A DNA stretch of 16,137 nt from Candidatus Krumholzibacteriia bacterium. Its GTDB lineage: Bacteria; Krumholzibacteriota; Krumholzibacteriia; Krumholzibacteriales; Krumholzibacteriaceae. Below the pieces are notes generated by a model that saw only the letters and a list, made by a program, of their open reading frames with translations, ran no database searches and had not been told where the DNA came from. The DNA is taken from contig JAPLKY010000203.1 of NCBI GenBank assembly GCA_026387805.1, positions 1 to 16,137 of the forward strand, in the 5' to 3' direction. This document shows positions 1 to 6,504 of the stretch, piece by piece. The translations under genes and the position numbers were made by a program. Position 1 is the stretch's first letter. Every line of letters begins with the position of its first letter.

Positions 1-196
1 GAGGACTGCCGTAGACGCACCCGCTCGCTTCGTACGACGCCTTGATCCGGTCGAGCAGCCTGCTATCTTCTATGGCTCGCTCAGACATCGGCTCTCTCAG
101 CCAGGCGTAATATCCGCTCCTGTTGACCCGCAGGACCCGACACATCACCGTCAAGCGGTGCTCACGGCGATGCGCCCTCATAAACGCGTACTTCAC
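1..196 (-). CDS. IS3-family transposase OrfB, N-terminal part (partial)
   Basis: OrfB of an IS3 transposase, the catalytic half that carries the DDE integrase core; only about the first 65 residues are inside the window and the DDE residues lie beyond the left edge. Translation from GTG at 196-194 gives an N-terminus starting VKYAFMRAHRREH, followed by RVNRSGYYAWLR, typical of the HTH_21-like segment before the rve domain. The GTG overlaps the orfA stop (GAGTGA), and the frame is -1 relative to orfA. It is therefore most likely made as an OrfAB fusion by frameshifting rather than from its own start. No stop lies between the slippery site at 232-226 and this point in the -1 frame. Confidence 0.85.
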   Translation of the reverse strand, partial: MKYAFMRAHRREHRLTVMCRVLRVNRSGYYAWLREPMSERAIEDSRLLDRIKASYEASGCVYGSP

Positions 197-471
197 TCGG
201 GGTCTCTGGCAAAGTACGCGGCGGCCTTTTTTAATATATCCCGCTCTTCCTGCAATCGCCGGTTCTCGGCCTTGAGCTTCTGGTTCTCGAGCCTGCTTTG
301 CGCCAGCTCGCTCGCCTCCCCGCTCGCAGGACGCGCCGCCCTGACCCACTTGTAGAGGCTATGCGCCGACACGCCGATACGGGCGGCGACATCCTTGACA
401 GAATAGCCCCGCTCGATCACCTGCCGCACCGCCTCTTCCTTGAACTCCCGTGAATACTTCTTCCCGCTCAT
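193..471 (-). CDS. IS3-family transposase OrfA (helix-turn-helix)
   Basis: DNA-binding subunit of an IS3-type transposase, 92 residues. The N-terminal half is a transposase_8-type helix-turn-helix: KYSREFKEEAVR, then a recognition region ending GVSAHSLYKWVR. The C-terminal half, from about residue 50, is a leucine-zipper-like coiled coil (LENQKLKAENRRLQEERDIL) used for multimerisation. The ATG at 471 is preceded by an AAGGAGGAG ribosome site on the minus strand. Length and architecture match intact family members. An A-AAA-AAG slippery heptamer lies near the 3' end (232-226), in the register needed for -1 frameshifting into orfB. Confidence 0.92.
   Translation of the reverse strand: MSGKKYSREFKEEAVRQVIERGYSVKDVAARIGVSAHSLYKWVRAARPASGEASELAQSRLENQKLKAENRRLQEERDILKKAAAYFARDPE
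226..232 (-). other. Programmed -1 ribosomal frameshift site (A AAA AAG)
   Basis: On the minus strand the heptamer AAAAAAG is read in orfA as ..TTA AAA AAG.., the X XXY YYZ register used by many IS3-family elements. Slipping back one base enters the orfB frame, which has no stop down to the orfB GTG at 196. This would give an OrfAB fusion transposase. Downstream stimulatory structure was not assessed. Confidence 0.75.
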
Positions 472-551
472 GGACTCCTCCTTGAAGCCTCAATTATAAC
501 CTATCAGATGTCTAGAGAACCGGGAGAAGTCCAGTTCCGAATTGGTCGGAT

Positions 552-944
552 TTGTCAAACGTGACGACCAGGAGGACATGCGGGGAATCATGCGAATACG
601 TTGAGTATCCCGGCTCGGCTTCCATTACTTCGATTGTGCAGGACATGCGTCAAACGAGGCTATGTGAAAACGGCGTCGCGATAACTTTTAACTTTGTTCC
701 AACGGATCCATCCGCACCTGACAGATATCTTATACCAATGTGGTCGGACATTAATCGGGTCTTCATTGTGGGAGATGGGGCGTCGCCGCCACTGAACTGG
801 GCAACATACCAGGGGCTCATTGTCGGCAGCGAGCATGAATGTGTGCGACGCGAGATTATCTGCGGAACCTGCACGCCGGTGATATTCTATTTTCCCAATA
901 TCAACTTTTCGCATTGGGCCGATTCTTGTGATTTCATGCGTTGA
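552..944 (+). CDS. Hypothetical cysteine-containing protein, 5' end probably lost to the IS insertion
   Basis: I do not recognise this protein. The frame encodes about 130 residues with six cysteines, beta-rich segments, a GSASITSI motif near the N-terminus and a GTCTPVIFYF segment near residue 105. The only in-frame starts are TTG at 552 and GTG at 561, neither with a convincing ribosome site. The AGGAGG at 570-575 leads into ATG codons in another frame that stop after a few codons. The frame stays open upstream to the IS end at 533. I infer that the original start, and probably a signal peptide like those of the secreted cassette proteins at 4852 and 8322, was removed by the insertion. The 3' end lies about 90 bases before an attC, as for an intact cassette. 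Confidence 0.6.
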   Translation: MSNVTTRRTCGESCEYVEYPGSASITSIVQDMRQTRLCENGVAITFNFVPTDPSAPDRYLIPMWSDINRVFIVGDGASPPLNWATYQGLIVGSEHECVRREIICGTCTPVIFYFPNINFSHWADSCDFMR

Positions 945-1036
945 GAGCTAGACGATAGGCGCGCGATGGTGTTCGGGGAGCCCTTGGGCGCCGCGCTTGT
1001 TTCGGGAAATGTGTTCCTAAGGAAACGAGCAAAGGC

Positions 1037-1148
1037 GTCTAACTCTGCATGCAGCTGACGGCCGCTGCCGTCACGCCGCCTGCGGAGCACGCAGCGCGCC
1101 GGCCCGCCGGGGCGGCGCGCGCGGCCGCAGCTGATGCATGCGTTATCC
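1037..1148 (+). repeat. Integron attC site, 112-bp family
   Basis: R'' box GTCTAAC (1037-1043), R' box GTTATCC (1142-1148). The inner arms (TGCATGCAGCTG at left, CAGCTGATGCATGCG at right) pair with an offset, and the body contains nested GC-rich dyads such as GACGGC/GCCGTC. It closes the truncated cassette gene and opens the LVIVD-repeat cassette, whose far end carries the matching GGATAAC. Confidence 0.9.
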
Positions 1149-1199
1149 GGGCGTTTCCGGAGATCTAATGTTGCGGGCCACCGTAAGGAGGATGCGACA

Positions 1200-3233
1200 A
1201 TGTCGACAATAGCCGTCTTTCAGACTCTTTTGTTCCGGTCATTTTCAATCATCTCGCGGGCTCGTTTGCGCTGCCGAAAGTCATTTCGTATCATGAATGC
1301 CGTCGTGCCTGCTTTGGGTGTTCTCGCAGCAGTTGAGGCTCATGACATCGTCCCCGACAGCTGCAGTCAATATGGAGACTACATCCACTGGGCCCAGCAA
1401 GTGGACCTGGGCTATACTGCGTTTGATGTGGCGATCTCCGGCAATTACGCCTACGTCGCTGGCTCCCAGGGTCTTGCAGTTGTCGACGTAACGAATTCTC
1501 AGAGTGCTCGGATTGTAGGCAGCGTTCAGACCACGAATGAGGTGGTTGACGTGGCGATTTCCAGTAACTATGCCTACGTTGCGGGCAGGAACGCGGGCTT
1601 GCAGATTATCGATATAGCGAATCCTCAGAGTCCTCGGATCGTGGGCGGCGTCGAAACACCGGACATGGCCAATGATGTGGCTCTTTCAGGCAACTTCGCC
1701 TATGTCGCGGACCGGGAAGCTGGTCTCCAAGTGATCGATATAACGAATCCTCGGAGTCCTCGGATCGTGGGCAGCGTTGACACACCAGGCGAGGCCAACG
1801 GTGTGGCTCTTTCGAGCAATTTCGCCTATGTTGCGGACATGGAAGCTGGTGTCCAAGTGATCGATATAACGAATCCTCGGAGTCCTCGAATCGTGGGCAG
1901 CGTCCAGACCCCGGGTGAGGCAGTTGATGTCGCTATCTCTGGCCGCTATGCCTATGTGGCAGCCATGAGATCCGGCCTCCAAGTTATGGATATAGAGGAC
2001 TTCCATAATCCTCGAATCATTGGCAACGTGGCCACTCCGGGCTGGGCCAATGGCGCGCATGGCGTGGCTCTTTCAGGCAACTTAGCCTATATCGCGGGGC
2101 TGCAAGCTGGCCTCCATGTGATTGACATCAGGGATCCTAGAAGCCCCCGGGCTCTGAGTTTGGTGAAGACGTCCAGGACTGCACTTGGCGTAGCGGTCTT
2201 GGGTAGGTACGCCTATGTTGCAGACGAGGCAGGGCTTCAAGTGATCGATGTCGCCAATCCCAACGACAATCCCTTTGCGGGTAATGTAGACACTCCTGGG
2301 CCGACTAATGGCGTGGCGATCTCGGGCAAATACGCATACGTGGCGCGCGTAGGGGGACTCCAGGTGATCGATATTGCCGATGCTACAGCTCCTTGTGTTA
2401 TGGGCGTGACCAGTGCGGGGGGGAGAAACGAGGTGGCGGATCCAGCTTATGAATCGGTTGCTGCCGACTATGGCTACTATGCCAGTCTGGCTATATCGGG
2501 CGACTATGCTTATGTCCTAAGCCCGGCGGGATTTCAGGCAGTCGACATTACTGATCCCGAGAAACCACAAGTCGTCGCCAGGGTGCGCATCCCAATGATG
2601 GGCGACACCACCCTTTCAGGGGTTCTTCCTGGTGGCGTGGCAATCTCGGGTAACTACGCCTATGTGGCGGCCTCGATGAGTGGTCTTCGCGTAATTGACA
2701 TTGCGAATCCTAGAACTCCTCGGATCGTAGGCGGTTTGTCGGGCTGGGGAGCGTACGGTAGTCATGGGTGTTTGGCTATTCTGGACAAATTCGCCTACTT
2801 TTTGGACTGGAAAGATGGTTTCCAGGTGATTGACATCACGACTCCTCAGAACCCTCGGATCCTAGGTAGTGCTGGCACGATAGCTGGCGGCGCCAGTAGC
2901 ATAGCGGTCTTGAGGAATTACGCTTACGTGGCGTCGCGGGGAGCTCTCGAACTAATTGATATTACAAATCCCCGTTCCCCTCGGAGGGTGAGTAGCCTCG
3001 AGATCCCATGGGGTGGGGGCGAAGCAACCGTCGCGATCTCGGACAGCCATGCCTACGTTGCCACCGGGCCCGAGCTATATGTAATAAACGTTGAGAATCC
3101 GAGAGAACCTTACATGATCGGCCGCGCGAGTTTTCGCCACGAGTACGTAATGGGCGTCGCCATCTCAGGCGGCCATATCTGCGTTACGACTTCGAAGCAT
3201 AAGCTCTACGTCCTGACGGAGCAGTGCCAATGA
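1200..3233 (+). CDS. LVIVD-repeat beta-propeller protein, probably exported
   Basis: A 677-residue protein built of about fourteen repeats of roughly 42 residues from residue 77 to the end. Each has the pattern VAISGNYAYVA..GLQVIDI.NP..PRIVG, the LVIVD repeat, predicted to form beta-propeller blades; fourteen blades could make two seven-bladed propellers (inference). The family is generally extracellular or cell-surface, with unknown ligands. I chose ATG 1200 because AGGAGG lies at 1186-1191; an upstream ATG at 1134 is inside the attC and lacks a ribosome site. A hydrophobic stretch (AVVPALGVLAAVEA) after basic residues near residue 32 may be a signal or anchor. Blades 2-4 keep an exact 126-bp period in DNA. 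At over 2 kb it is unusually large for a cassette gene. Confidence 0.9.
   Translation: MSTIAVFQTLLFRSFSIISRARLRCRKSFRIMNAVVPALGVLAAVEAHDIVPDSCSQYGDYIHWAQQVDLGYTAFDVAISGNYAYVAGSQGLAVVDVTNSQSARIVGSVQTTNEVVDVAISSNYAYVAGRNAGLQIIDIANPQSPRIVGGVETPDMANDVALSGNFAYVADREAGLQVIDITNPRSPRIVGSVDTPGEANGVALSSNFAYVADMEAGVQVIDITNPRSPRIVGSVQTPGEAVDVAISGRYAYVAAMRSGLQVMDIEDFHNPRIIGNVATPGWANGAHGVALSGNLAYIAGLQAGLHVIDIRDPRSPRALSLVKTSRTALGVAVLGRYAYVADEAGLQVIDVANPNDNPFAGNVDTPGPTNGVAISGKYAYVARVGGLQVIDIADATAPCVMGVTSAGGRNEVADPAYESVAADYGYYASLAISGDYAYVLSPAGFQAVDITDPEKPQVVARVRIPMMGDTTLSGVLPGGVAISGNYAYVAASMSGLRVIDIANPRTPRIVGGLSGWGAYGSHGCLAILDKFAYFLDWKDGFQVIDITTPQNPRILGSAGTIAGGASSIAVLRNYAYVASRGALELIDITNPRSPRRVSSLEIPWGGGEATVAISDSHAYVATGPELYVINVENPREPYMIGRASFRHEYVMGVAISGGHICVTTSKHKLYVLTEQCQ
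1551..1928 (+). repeat. Tandem 126-bp coding repeats (LVIVD blades 2-4)
   Basis: Three blades begin at 1551, 1677 and 1803, and the next at 1929, giving an exact 126-bp (42-codon) period. Blades 3 and 4 share a run of more than 30 identical bases starting at 1726 and 1852. This level of DNA identity indicates recent duplication or gene conversion between blades. Confidence 0.8.
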
Positions 3234-3332
3234 CGACTAGCGATCGAGCGCAATCAGAGCGCGATGACGCGGCTCAGCATATTTGGCATAATGTGTTGTT
3301 GTCATATAGCCCATTTCCGAGAGTACAGCGCC

Positions 3333-3395
3333 GGATAACTCTGCGGTGCACCTGACAGTCCGCTGCGCGGCCTGCAGGTGACCGCCGCGTTATCT
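3333..3395 (+). repeat. Short attC site of a different family (about 63 bp)
   Basis: R'' GGATAAC (3333-3339) and R' GTTATCT (3389-3395). Arms TGCACCTGAC and TGCAGGTGACC face each other across a short GC-rich loop. GGATAAC exactly complements the GTTATCC that opens this cassette at 1142, marking 1142-3388 as one cassette that arrived with its own attC. The body is unlike the 112-bp family. Confidence 0.8.
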
Positions 3396-3413
3396 TGATC
3401 AGGAGGAGAGGGC

Positions 3414-3848
3414 ATGACCCAGGATCTCGAGAAGGCGACGCTCAGAACAACGGCGCGAAAAGGAAAGCGACTCATGCTTGTCCTTTCTTGCGGTCTGGGC
3501 TTGCTGGTAGTCGCTTTCTTGCTCGTCTGCCTGAGTATTGGATCCGGGGTTCATTCAATCAGCACAAAGGCTCTTCGAGAGCATCCGGGTGATAAAGTTG
3601 CTGCTCTAATGGTTCTTGTCGAATCGGAGCAATATGACTATTGCGATAGAAATCGAGCGATTTGGGCCCTTGGCCAGCTTGGCGATGCGCGGGCCTTGGC
3701 TTTGTTGCAGAAGCACTATACGGGCAAGGATTCCGACGAGAAGAACGAGTTGTCTCAGTACGAACTGAAGAAGGCGATTGCACTCTGTAAGGGCGCGACG
3801 AATGTAGGAGCCTATATTTGGCGCCATGGATCTTGGGGGACAAGCTAA
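3414..3848 (+). CDS. Small membrane-anchored HEAT-like repeat protein
   Basis: A 144-residue protein. A basic N-terminus of about 20 residues precedes one hydrophobic segment (about residues 22-44, rich in L, V and F), so it is probably a single-pass membrane protein. The rest is helical, with a HEAT-like motif near residues 80-100 (NRAIWALGQLGDARALALL) and a second helix pair starting ELSQYELKKAI. HEAT repeats usually bind proteins; no catalytic motif is seen. ATG 3414 has an AGGAGGAG ribosome site at 3401-3408. The TAA stop is supplied by the R'' box of the next attC (AGCTAAC). The function is unknown. Confidence 0.8.
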   Translation: MTQDLEKATLRTTARKGKRLMLVLSCGLGLLVVAFLLVCLSIGSGVHSISTKALREHPGDKVAALMVLVESEQYDYCDRNRAIWALGQLGDARALALLQKHYTGKDSDEKNELSQYELKKAIALCKGATNVGAYIWRHGSWGTS

Positions 3849-3954
3849 CTTTGCATTCAGCTGACGGCCGCTGCCGTCACGCCGCCTGCGGAGCACGCGG
3901 CGCGCCGGCCCGCCGGGGCGGCGGGCGCGGCCGCAGCTGATGCATGCGTTAGCT
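3843..3954 (+). repeat. Integron attC site, 112-bp family
   Basis: R'' AGCTAAC (3843-3849), R' GTTAGCT (3948-3954). The body is almost identical to the copy at 1037. It contains the stop codon of the HEAT-like gene and opens the MazEF cassette. Confidence 0.9.
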
Positions 3955-3972
3955 TCACGAATGTTCTGGGGC

Positions 3973-3999
3973 TTGACAAAATCTCTGGTATGATATATT
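3973..3999 (+). promoter_or_regulatory. Cassette-borne promoter of the mazEF pair
   Basis: TTGACA at 3973-3978 is a perfect -35 box. The best -10 is TATATT at 3994-3999, with a shortish 15-base spacer. The surrounding sequence from GTAT (3988) to ATAC (4006) is an imperfect palindrome, a plausible autoregulatory operator. It sits between the attC and the antitoxin gene. Confidence 0.5.
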
Positions 4000-4019
4000 G
4001 TAATACTTGAGGTGATTGC

Positions 4020-4262
4020 ATGAGCACGATAAAAGTAGCCATCACGATCCAGGACGACCTGCTTGACAGGTTGGATCGATTGGTCAAGGCGAGGGTATTC
4101 CCAAATCGTAGCAAAGCGGTGCAAGAGGCCGTGAGGGAAAAGCTTGCGCGGCTCGATCGCAACCGTCTCGCGCGGGAATGTGCAAAGCTCGATAAGAAGT
4201 TCGAGCGTTCAATGGCCGAGGAGGGCATTTCACGGGAGCTTTCCGAATGGCCAGAATACTGA
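4020..4262 (+). CDS. Ribbon-helix-helix antitoxin (MazE-like/CopG-type)
   Basis: An 80-residue antitoxin expected to bind its own promoter and neutralise the MazF-type toxin downstream. The N-terminus IKVAITIQDDLLDRLDRLV is the beta-strand plus helix 1 of a ribbon-helix-helix fold, followed by NRSKAVQEAVREKL as helix 2. The C-terminal part, rich in charged residues, would wrap the toxin. ATG 4020 follows a GAGGTGAT ribosome site at 4009-4016. The 3' end overlaps the toxin start by 16 bases, implying translational coupling. The RHH rather than AbrB fold makes it a MazE-like antitoxin of the CopG type. Confidence 0.88.
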   Translation: MSTIKVAITIQDDLLDRLDRLVKARVFPNRSKAVQEAVREKLARLDRNRLARECAKLDKKFERSMAEEGISRELSEWPEY

Positions 4263-4585
4263 GGGGCGAGATCTATTGGGCGGAATTGGACCCGACGAAG
4301 GGGCGGGAGCAGGCTGGTGAGCGCCCCGTGCTGGTTCTTAGTCATGATATATTCAATGAACGTTCAGGCACCGTCATCGCGATGGCGTTAACAAGCGCAC
4401 CCCAGAAGGCGGGTTTTCCGCTGACACTTGAGCTTGCTGATTCAACTCTGCCGAAAAAGTCATGGGTCAAGATTAGCCAGATTCGCACGTTGTCAACTGA
4501 GCGGCTCGGGAAGAAGATCACGAAATTGTCCGACAAGGAACTTGATCTCGTAATTGAGGGATTAAACGAGATCATCGGAAGCTAA
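4247..4585 (+). CDS. MazF/PemK-family endoribonuclease toxin
   Basis: A 112-residue toxin of the MazF/PemK family, which cleaves mRNA at short sequence motifs in the cytoplasm. Family signatures are clear: RGEIYWAELDPTKGREQAGERPVLV at the start, SGTVIAMALTS in the middle, and KSWVKISQIRTLSTERLG carrying the conserved Ser/Thr-rich strand. Full length for the family, no disruption. It overlaps the antitoxin gene by 16 bases. Its TAA stop lies in the R'' box of the following attC (AGCTAAC), so the gene fills the cassette to its end. Confidence 0.93.
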   Translation: MARILRGEIYWAELDPTKGREQAGERPVLVLSHDIFNERSGTVIAMALTSAPQKAGFPLTLELADSTLPKKSWVKISQIRTLSTERLGKKITKLSDKELDLVIEGLNEIIGS

Positions 4586-4691
4586 CTCCGCATACAGCTG
4601 ACGGCCGCCGCCGTCACGCCGCCTGCGGAGCACGCGGCGCGCCGGCCCGCCGTGGCGCCGGACGCGGCCGCAGCTGATGCCGACGTTGTGT
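4580..4691 (+). repeat. Integron attC site, 112-bp family, unusual right box
   Basis: R'' AGCTAAC (4580-4586) matches the GTTAGCT opening the mazEF cassette. The right box reads GTTGTGT (4685-4691), which departs from GTTRRRY. The body matches the family with a few changes (for example cgtggcgcc in the right half). Confidence 0.85.
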
Positions 4692-4816
4692 CTGTAGAAA
4701 AAGTCATTTATAAAGAAGAAAAGGAAAAGGCCGAGAATTATAATTTGTATATTAAGAATGACTTACAAAAAGAGAGTTTCTGTGAAAATGATGATCTTGG
4801 GACTTATTCTACAGAC
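4690..4816 (+). repeat. AT-rich segment bounded by 16-bp inverted repeats
   Basis: Left arm GTCTGTAGAAAAAGTC at 4690-4705 and right arm GACTTATTCTACAGAC at 4801-4816 are inverted copies with one mismatch. A second inner pair, AAGTCATT (4702-4709) and AATGACTT (4767-4774), shares the left arm's edge. The interior is strikingly AT- and purine-rich, unlike the flanking attC. A GTTAGGC box follows at 4819-4825. It could be an ORF-less cassette or divergent attC, a small non-coding element, or a MITE-like insertion. I cannot tell which. Confidence 0.55.
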
Positions 4817-4851
4817 TCGTTAGGCGGACAAGAGATATCTTTGGGACTTGC

Positions 4852-5346
4852 ATGAAGACGATATCATATATCATCGCTGCATTCGCATTGGTGTTCTATG
4901 CTTCGCTATCAAGTGGCGATGCCGCATCGGATCAAGTGGGTGAATTCATCATCGATACGATGTATACTAAAGTGGCAATAGGAAACTTCCCGGGGACATT
5001 TTGCGCCCCGCCCTGTGCGATCTGCGATCTTATCGTGAAAAGCCGATTTGGAGTTCATCCAGGCACTATTGATTACATTTCTGCCACCTTGCCTTGGACG
5101 GGGCAAACAACCGAATACAACTTCTATAATATAGAAGCGACGGCGCCGAGCTGCCAACGACGAGATAGCATCCGTTTCTGCCTTCCATGTTCATTGGGCG
5201 GATTGCCGGATACGGCGAATGTGCTTGTTGAGTTCTCCATTTCGTATTATCGGTGCGAGGGCAGACTGGATTCGAATGGCAATTCTCTTCTTGGCAGTCA
5301 GAAATACCAGCGCACTCTGGCTGTGCCCGTGCGAAATGCAGAGTAA
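4852..5346 (+). CDS. Secreted cysteine-rich hypothetical protein
   Basis: I do not recognise this 164-residue protein. The N-terminus is a signal peptide: MKTISYIIAAFALVFYASL, then a likely cleavage after GDAA or nearby. The mature part is beta-rich and has eight cysteines, clustered as CAPPCAIC, a C-x(10)-C-x(2)-C group starting at SCQRRDS, and YYRCEG, suggesting disulfides outside the cytoplasm. No domain is evident; the alternating hydrophobic strands would suit an Ig-like or jelly-roll fold (weak inference). No strong ribosome site was found (GGGACTTGC precedes the ATG). It is alone in its cassette. Confidence 0.75.
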   Translation: MKTISYIIAAFALVFYASLSSGDAASDQVGEFIIDTMYTKVAIGNFPGTFCAPPCAICDLIVKSRFGVHPGTIDYISATLPWTGQTTEYNFYNIEATAPSCQRRDSIRFCLPCSLGGLPDTANVLVEFSISYYRCEGRLDSNGNSLLGSQKYQRTLAVPVRNAE

Positions 5347-5362
5347 CGATCAAGGATGTGCC

Positions 5363-5457
5363 GTCTAACTCAGTGTGCAGCAGACGGCCGCCGCTTGGAC
5401 GCTGGCGGCATTTGAGACTTCAACCTGCGGCATCCGCAGTTGACACTTGTGTTAGAC
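5363..5457 (+). repeat. Divergent attC site (about 95 bp)
   Basis: R'' GTCTAAC (5363-5369), R' GTTAGAC (5451-5457). The left part (GTGCAGCAGACGGCCGCCG) resembles the main family, but the centre (ggacgctggcggcatttgag) and the right arm (CATCCGCAGTTGACACTTG) differ. It opens the DUF4258/DUF2283 cassette, whose far end has the exactly matching GTCTAAC. Confidence 0.8.
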
Positions 5458-5507
5458 AGAAATACTCGATTCTATCCGGACTTTTTATGATAGAATGGCG
5501 TCAGCAT

Positions 5508-5774
5508 ATGATTCGACGTCGGTGGCCGGATTGGTGGAATTGGGATCTTGAGCTCAGCCCGCATGTGCTCAAGCGGATGGTTGATCGTGGATTCACGGAG
5601 ACCGGCCTTCGCAAGATGCTCGAGGACGCCAGGGGTTATCGGCCGGATATTGTTGAAGGGCGATGGGTTATAGTTGCATATTATAGAAGCAGGACGTGGG
5701 AAGTCATAGTTGAGCCCGATGCCGAGATGAAGCGACTCGTAATCGTGACAGCCTATCCATTTGGGGAGAAATGA
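5508..5774 (+). CDS. DUF4258-family protein, putative toxin of a TA-like pair
   Basis: About 88 residues with DUF4258 features: LSPHVLKRMVDRGFTETGL (the H..RM..RG motif followed by a helix), then RVIVEP/TAYPF-type strands at the C-terminus. The fold is thought to be RelE/ParE-like, and these proteins commonly sit beside DUF2283 proteins; toxin activity is an inference. ATG 5508 was chosen over ATG 5487 because the AT-rich TATGATAGAAT (5486-5496) looks like a -10 region, which would put a transcript start near 5503. With ATG 5487 the protein gains seven residues. Neither start has a clear ribosome site. The stop is one base before the next gene. Confidence 0.8.
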   Translation: MIRRRWPDWWNWDLELSPHVLKRMVDRGFTETGLRKMLEDARGYRPDIVEGRWVIVAYYRSRTWEVIVEPDAEMKRLVIVTAYPFGEK

Positions 5775-5775
5775 A

Positions 5776-6045
5776 ATGAAGGAAGCGTATTTGGAAGTGA
5801 CATTTCTGCGTGGGCGACCGATCGCGGGGTATTACTACCTGCCTCGTCGACCTGGCGATAAGAGCGTTCGCACAATGCGGATTGAGCCGGGATTGGTGAT
5901 CGATATCGGTCGAAACGGAAAACCGATAGGAATCGAGATCACGGCGCCTGGGCAAATTACTGCCTCGCTCTTCAATCGTGTGCTGAGAGAGTTTGGCCTG
6001 CCTGCGCTCAAACGAACTGAATTGACTCCGCTGAGAGTGGCATAG
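5776..6045 (+). CDS. DUF2283-family protein, putative antitoxin partner
   Basis: About 89 residues. The pattern YYYLPRR followed by a VIDIGRNGKPIGIEI strand pair is typical of DUF2283, small beta-rich proteins often encoded next to DUF4258. The neutralising role is inferred from this pairing and from the cassette context. ATG 5776 lies directly after the upstream stop and has a GGGGAGAA ribosome site at 5763-5770; an in-frame TTG at 5761 is less likely. The C-terminus (LREFGLPALKR) is helical. An attC starts 18 bases after the stop. Confidence 0.8.
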   Translation: MKEAYLEVTFLRGRPIAGYYYLPRRPGDKSVRTMRIEPGLVIDIGRNGKPIGIEITAPGQITASLFNRVLREFGLPALKRTELTPLRVA

Positions 6046-6062
6046 GGGATTCAAGAGATTCT

Positions 6063-6166
6063 GTCTAACTCCACATGCAGCCGACGGCCGCTGCCGTCAC
6101 GCCGCCTGCGGAGCACGCGGCGCGCTGGCCCGCCGGGGGCGGCCGCAGCTGATGCCGGCGTTAGAC
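6063..6166 (+). repeat. Integron attC site, 112-bp family with 8-bp shortening
   Basis: R'' GTCTAAC (6063-6069), R' GTTAGAC (6160-6166). The site matches the main family except that the second half of the centre is shortened (gccgggggcggccgc) to 104 bp total. Its R'' exactly matches the start of the DUF4258/DUF2283 cassette. Confidence 0.88.
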
Positions 6167-6180
6167 GGACACTTGCGGTA

Positions 6181-6214
6181 TTGACAAATCACCATATTAT
6201 GCATACAATGTATG
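6181..6214 (+). promoter_or_regulatory. Promoter and palindromic operator of brnTA
   Basis: TTGACA (6181-6186), 17-base spacer, TACAAT (6204-6209). A perfect 13-base palindrome, CATACA-A-TGTATG (6202-6214), covers the -10 box and would suit BrnA autorepression. The predicted transcript start is at or next to the brnT ATG at 6216, so the mRNA is probably leaderless. Confidence 0.75.
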
Positions 6215-6215
6215 T

Positions 6216-6500
6216 ATGAGTAATCTTCGATTCGTCTGGGACCCAATTAAGGCCCGCAGCAACCTCGTAAAGCATGGGATTTCCCTTGATGAGGCCGTCA
6301 CGGCTTTCCATGACGAACATGCGAAGGTGTTCGGCGATCCAGATCATTCGCAGGTGGAGGAACGGTTCATTCTGTTGGGAATGAGTATTCGACTTCGGGT
6401 GTTGGTTGTTTGTCACTGCTACCGAGAGTCCGAGACGGTTGTAAGAATCATTTCGGTGAGGAAAGCGGACGGAGAAGAGCGGGAGAGCTATTGGAGATGA
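6216..6500 (+). CDS. brnT: BrnT-family ribonuclease toxin
   Basis: A 94-residue toxin of the BrnT family, a RelE-like endoribonuclease. Recognisable blocks are FVWDPIKARSNLVKHGIS near the N-terminus, FHDEHAKVFGDPDHS in the middle, ERFILLGMS, and a VRIISVRKADGEERESY C-terminal block carrying the Arg/Glu-rich catalytic region. Length is typical. It is the first gene of its pair, toxin before antitoxin, as is usual for brnTA. The ATG at 6216 lies 6 bases after the -10 box with no ribosome site, consistent with leaderless initiation. Four bases separate its stop from brnA. Confidence 0.92.
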   Translation: MSNLRFVWDPIKARSNLVKHGISLDEAVTAFHDEHAKVFGDPDHSQVEERFILLGMSIRLRVLVVCHCYRESETVVRIISVRKADGEERESYWR

Positions 6501-6504
6501 TGCC

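Larger units (their letters stand above)
1..533 (-). mobile_element. IS3-family insertion sequence, right-hand part (left end outside window)
   Basis: An IS3-type element read on the minus strand: orfA (471-193), then orfB in the -1 frame, truncated by the window edge. The element end nearest orfA is placed at about 533. On the minus strand the terminal sequence starts TGGACTTCTCCCGGTT, the TG start usual for IS3-family inverted repeats. The other end is not visible, so the inverted repeat and the 3-4 bp target duplication cannot be confirmed. A TATAAT-like -10 box lies on the minus strand at 498-493, just upstream of orfA. The reading frame of the neighbouring cassette gene is open right up to this end, suggesting insertion into that gene. 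Confidence 0.85.

Noticed and set aside
1134..1199. ATG 1134 as start of the LVIVD-repeat gene
   Set aside because: It lies in the attC right arm and has no ribosome site; ATG 1200 has AGGAGG at the proper distance.
4652..4855. ORF beginning inside the attC and running through the AT-rich element
   Set aside because: Its N-terminal half is attC sequence and the rest is low-complexity AT/purine-rich sequence; no ribosome site.
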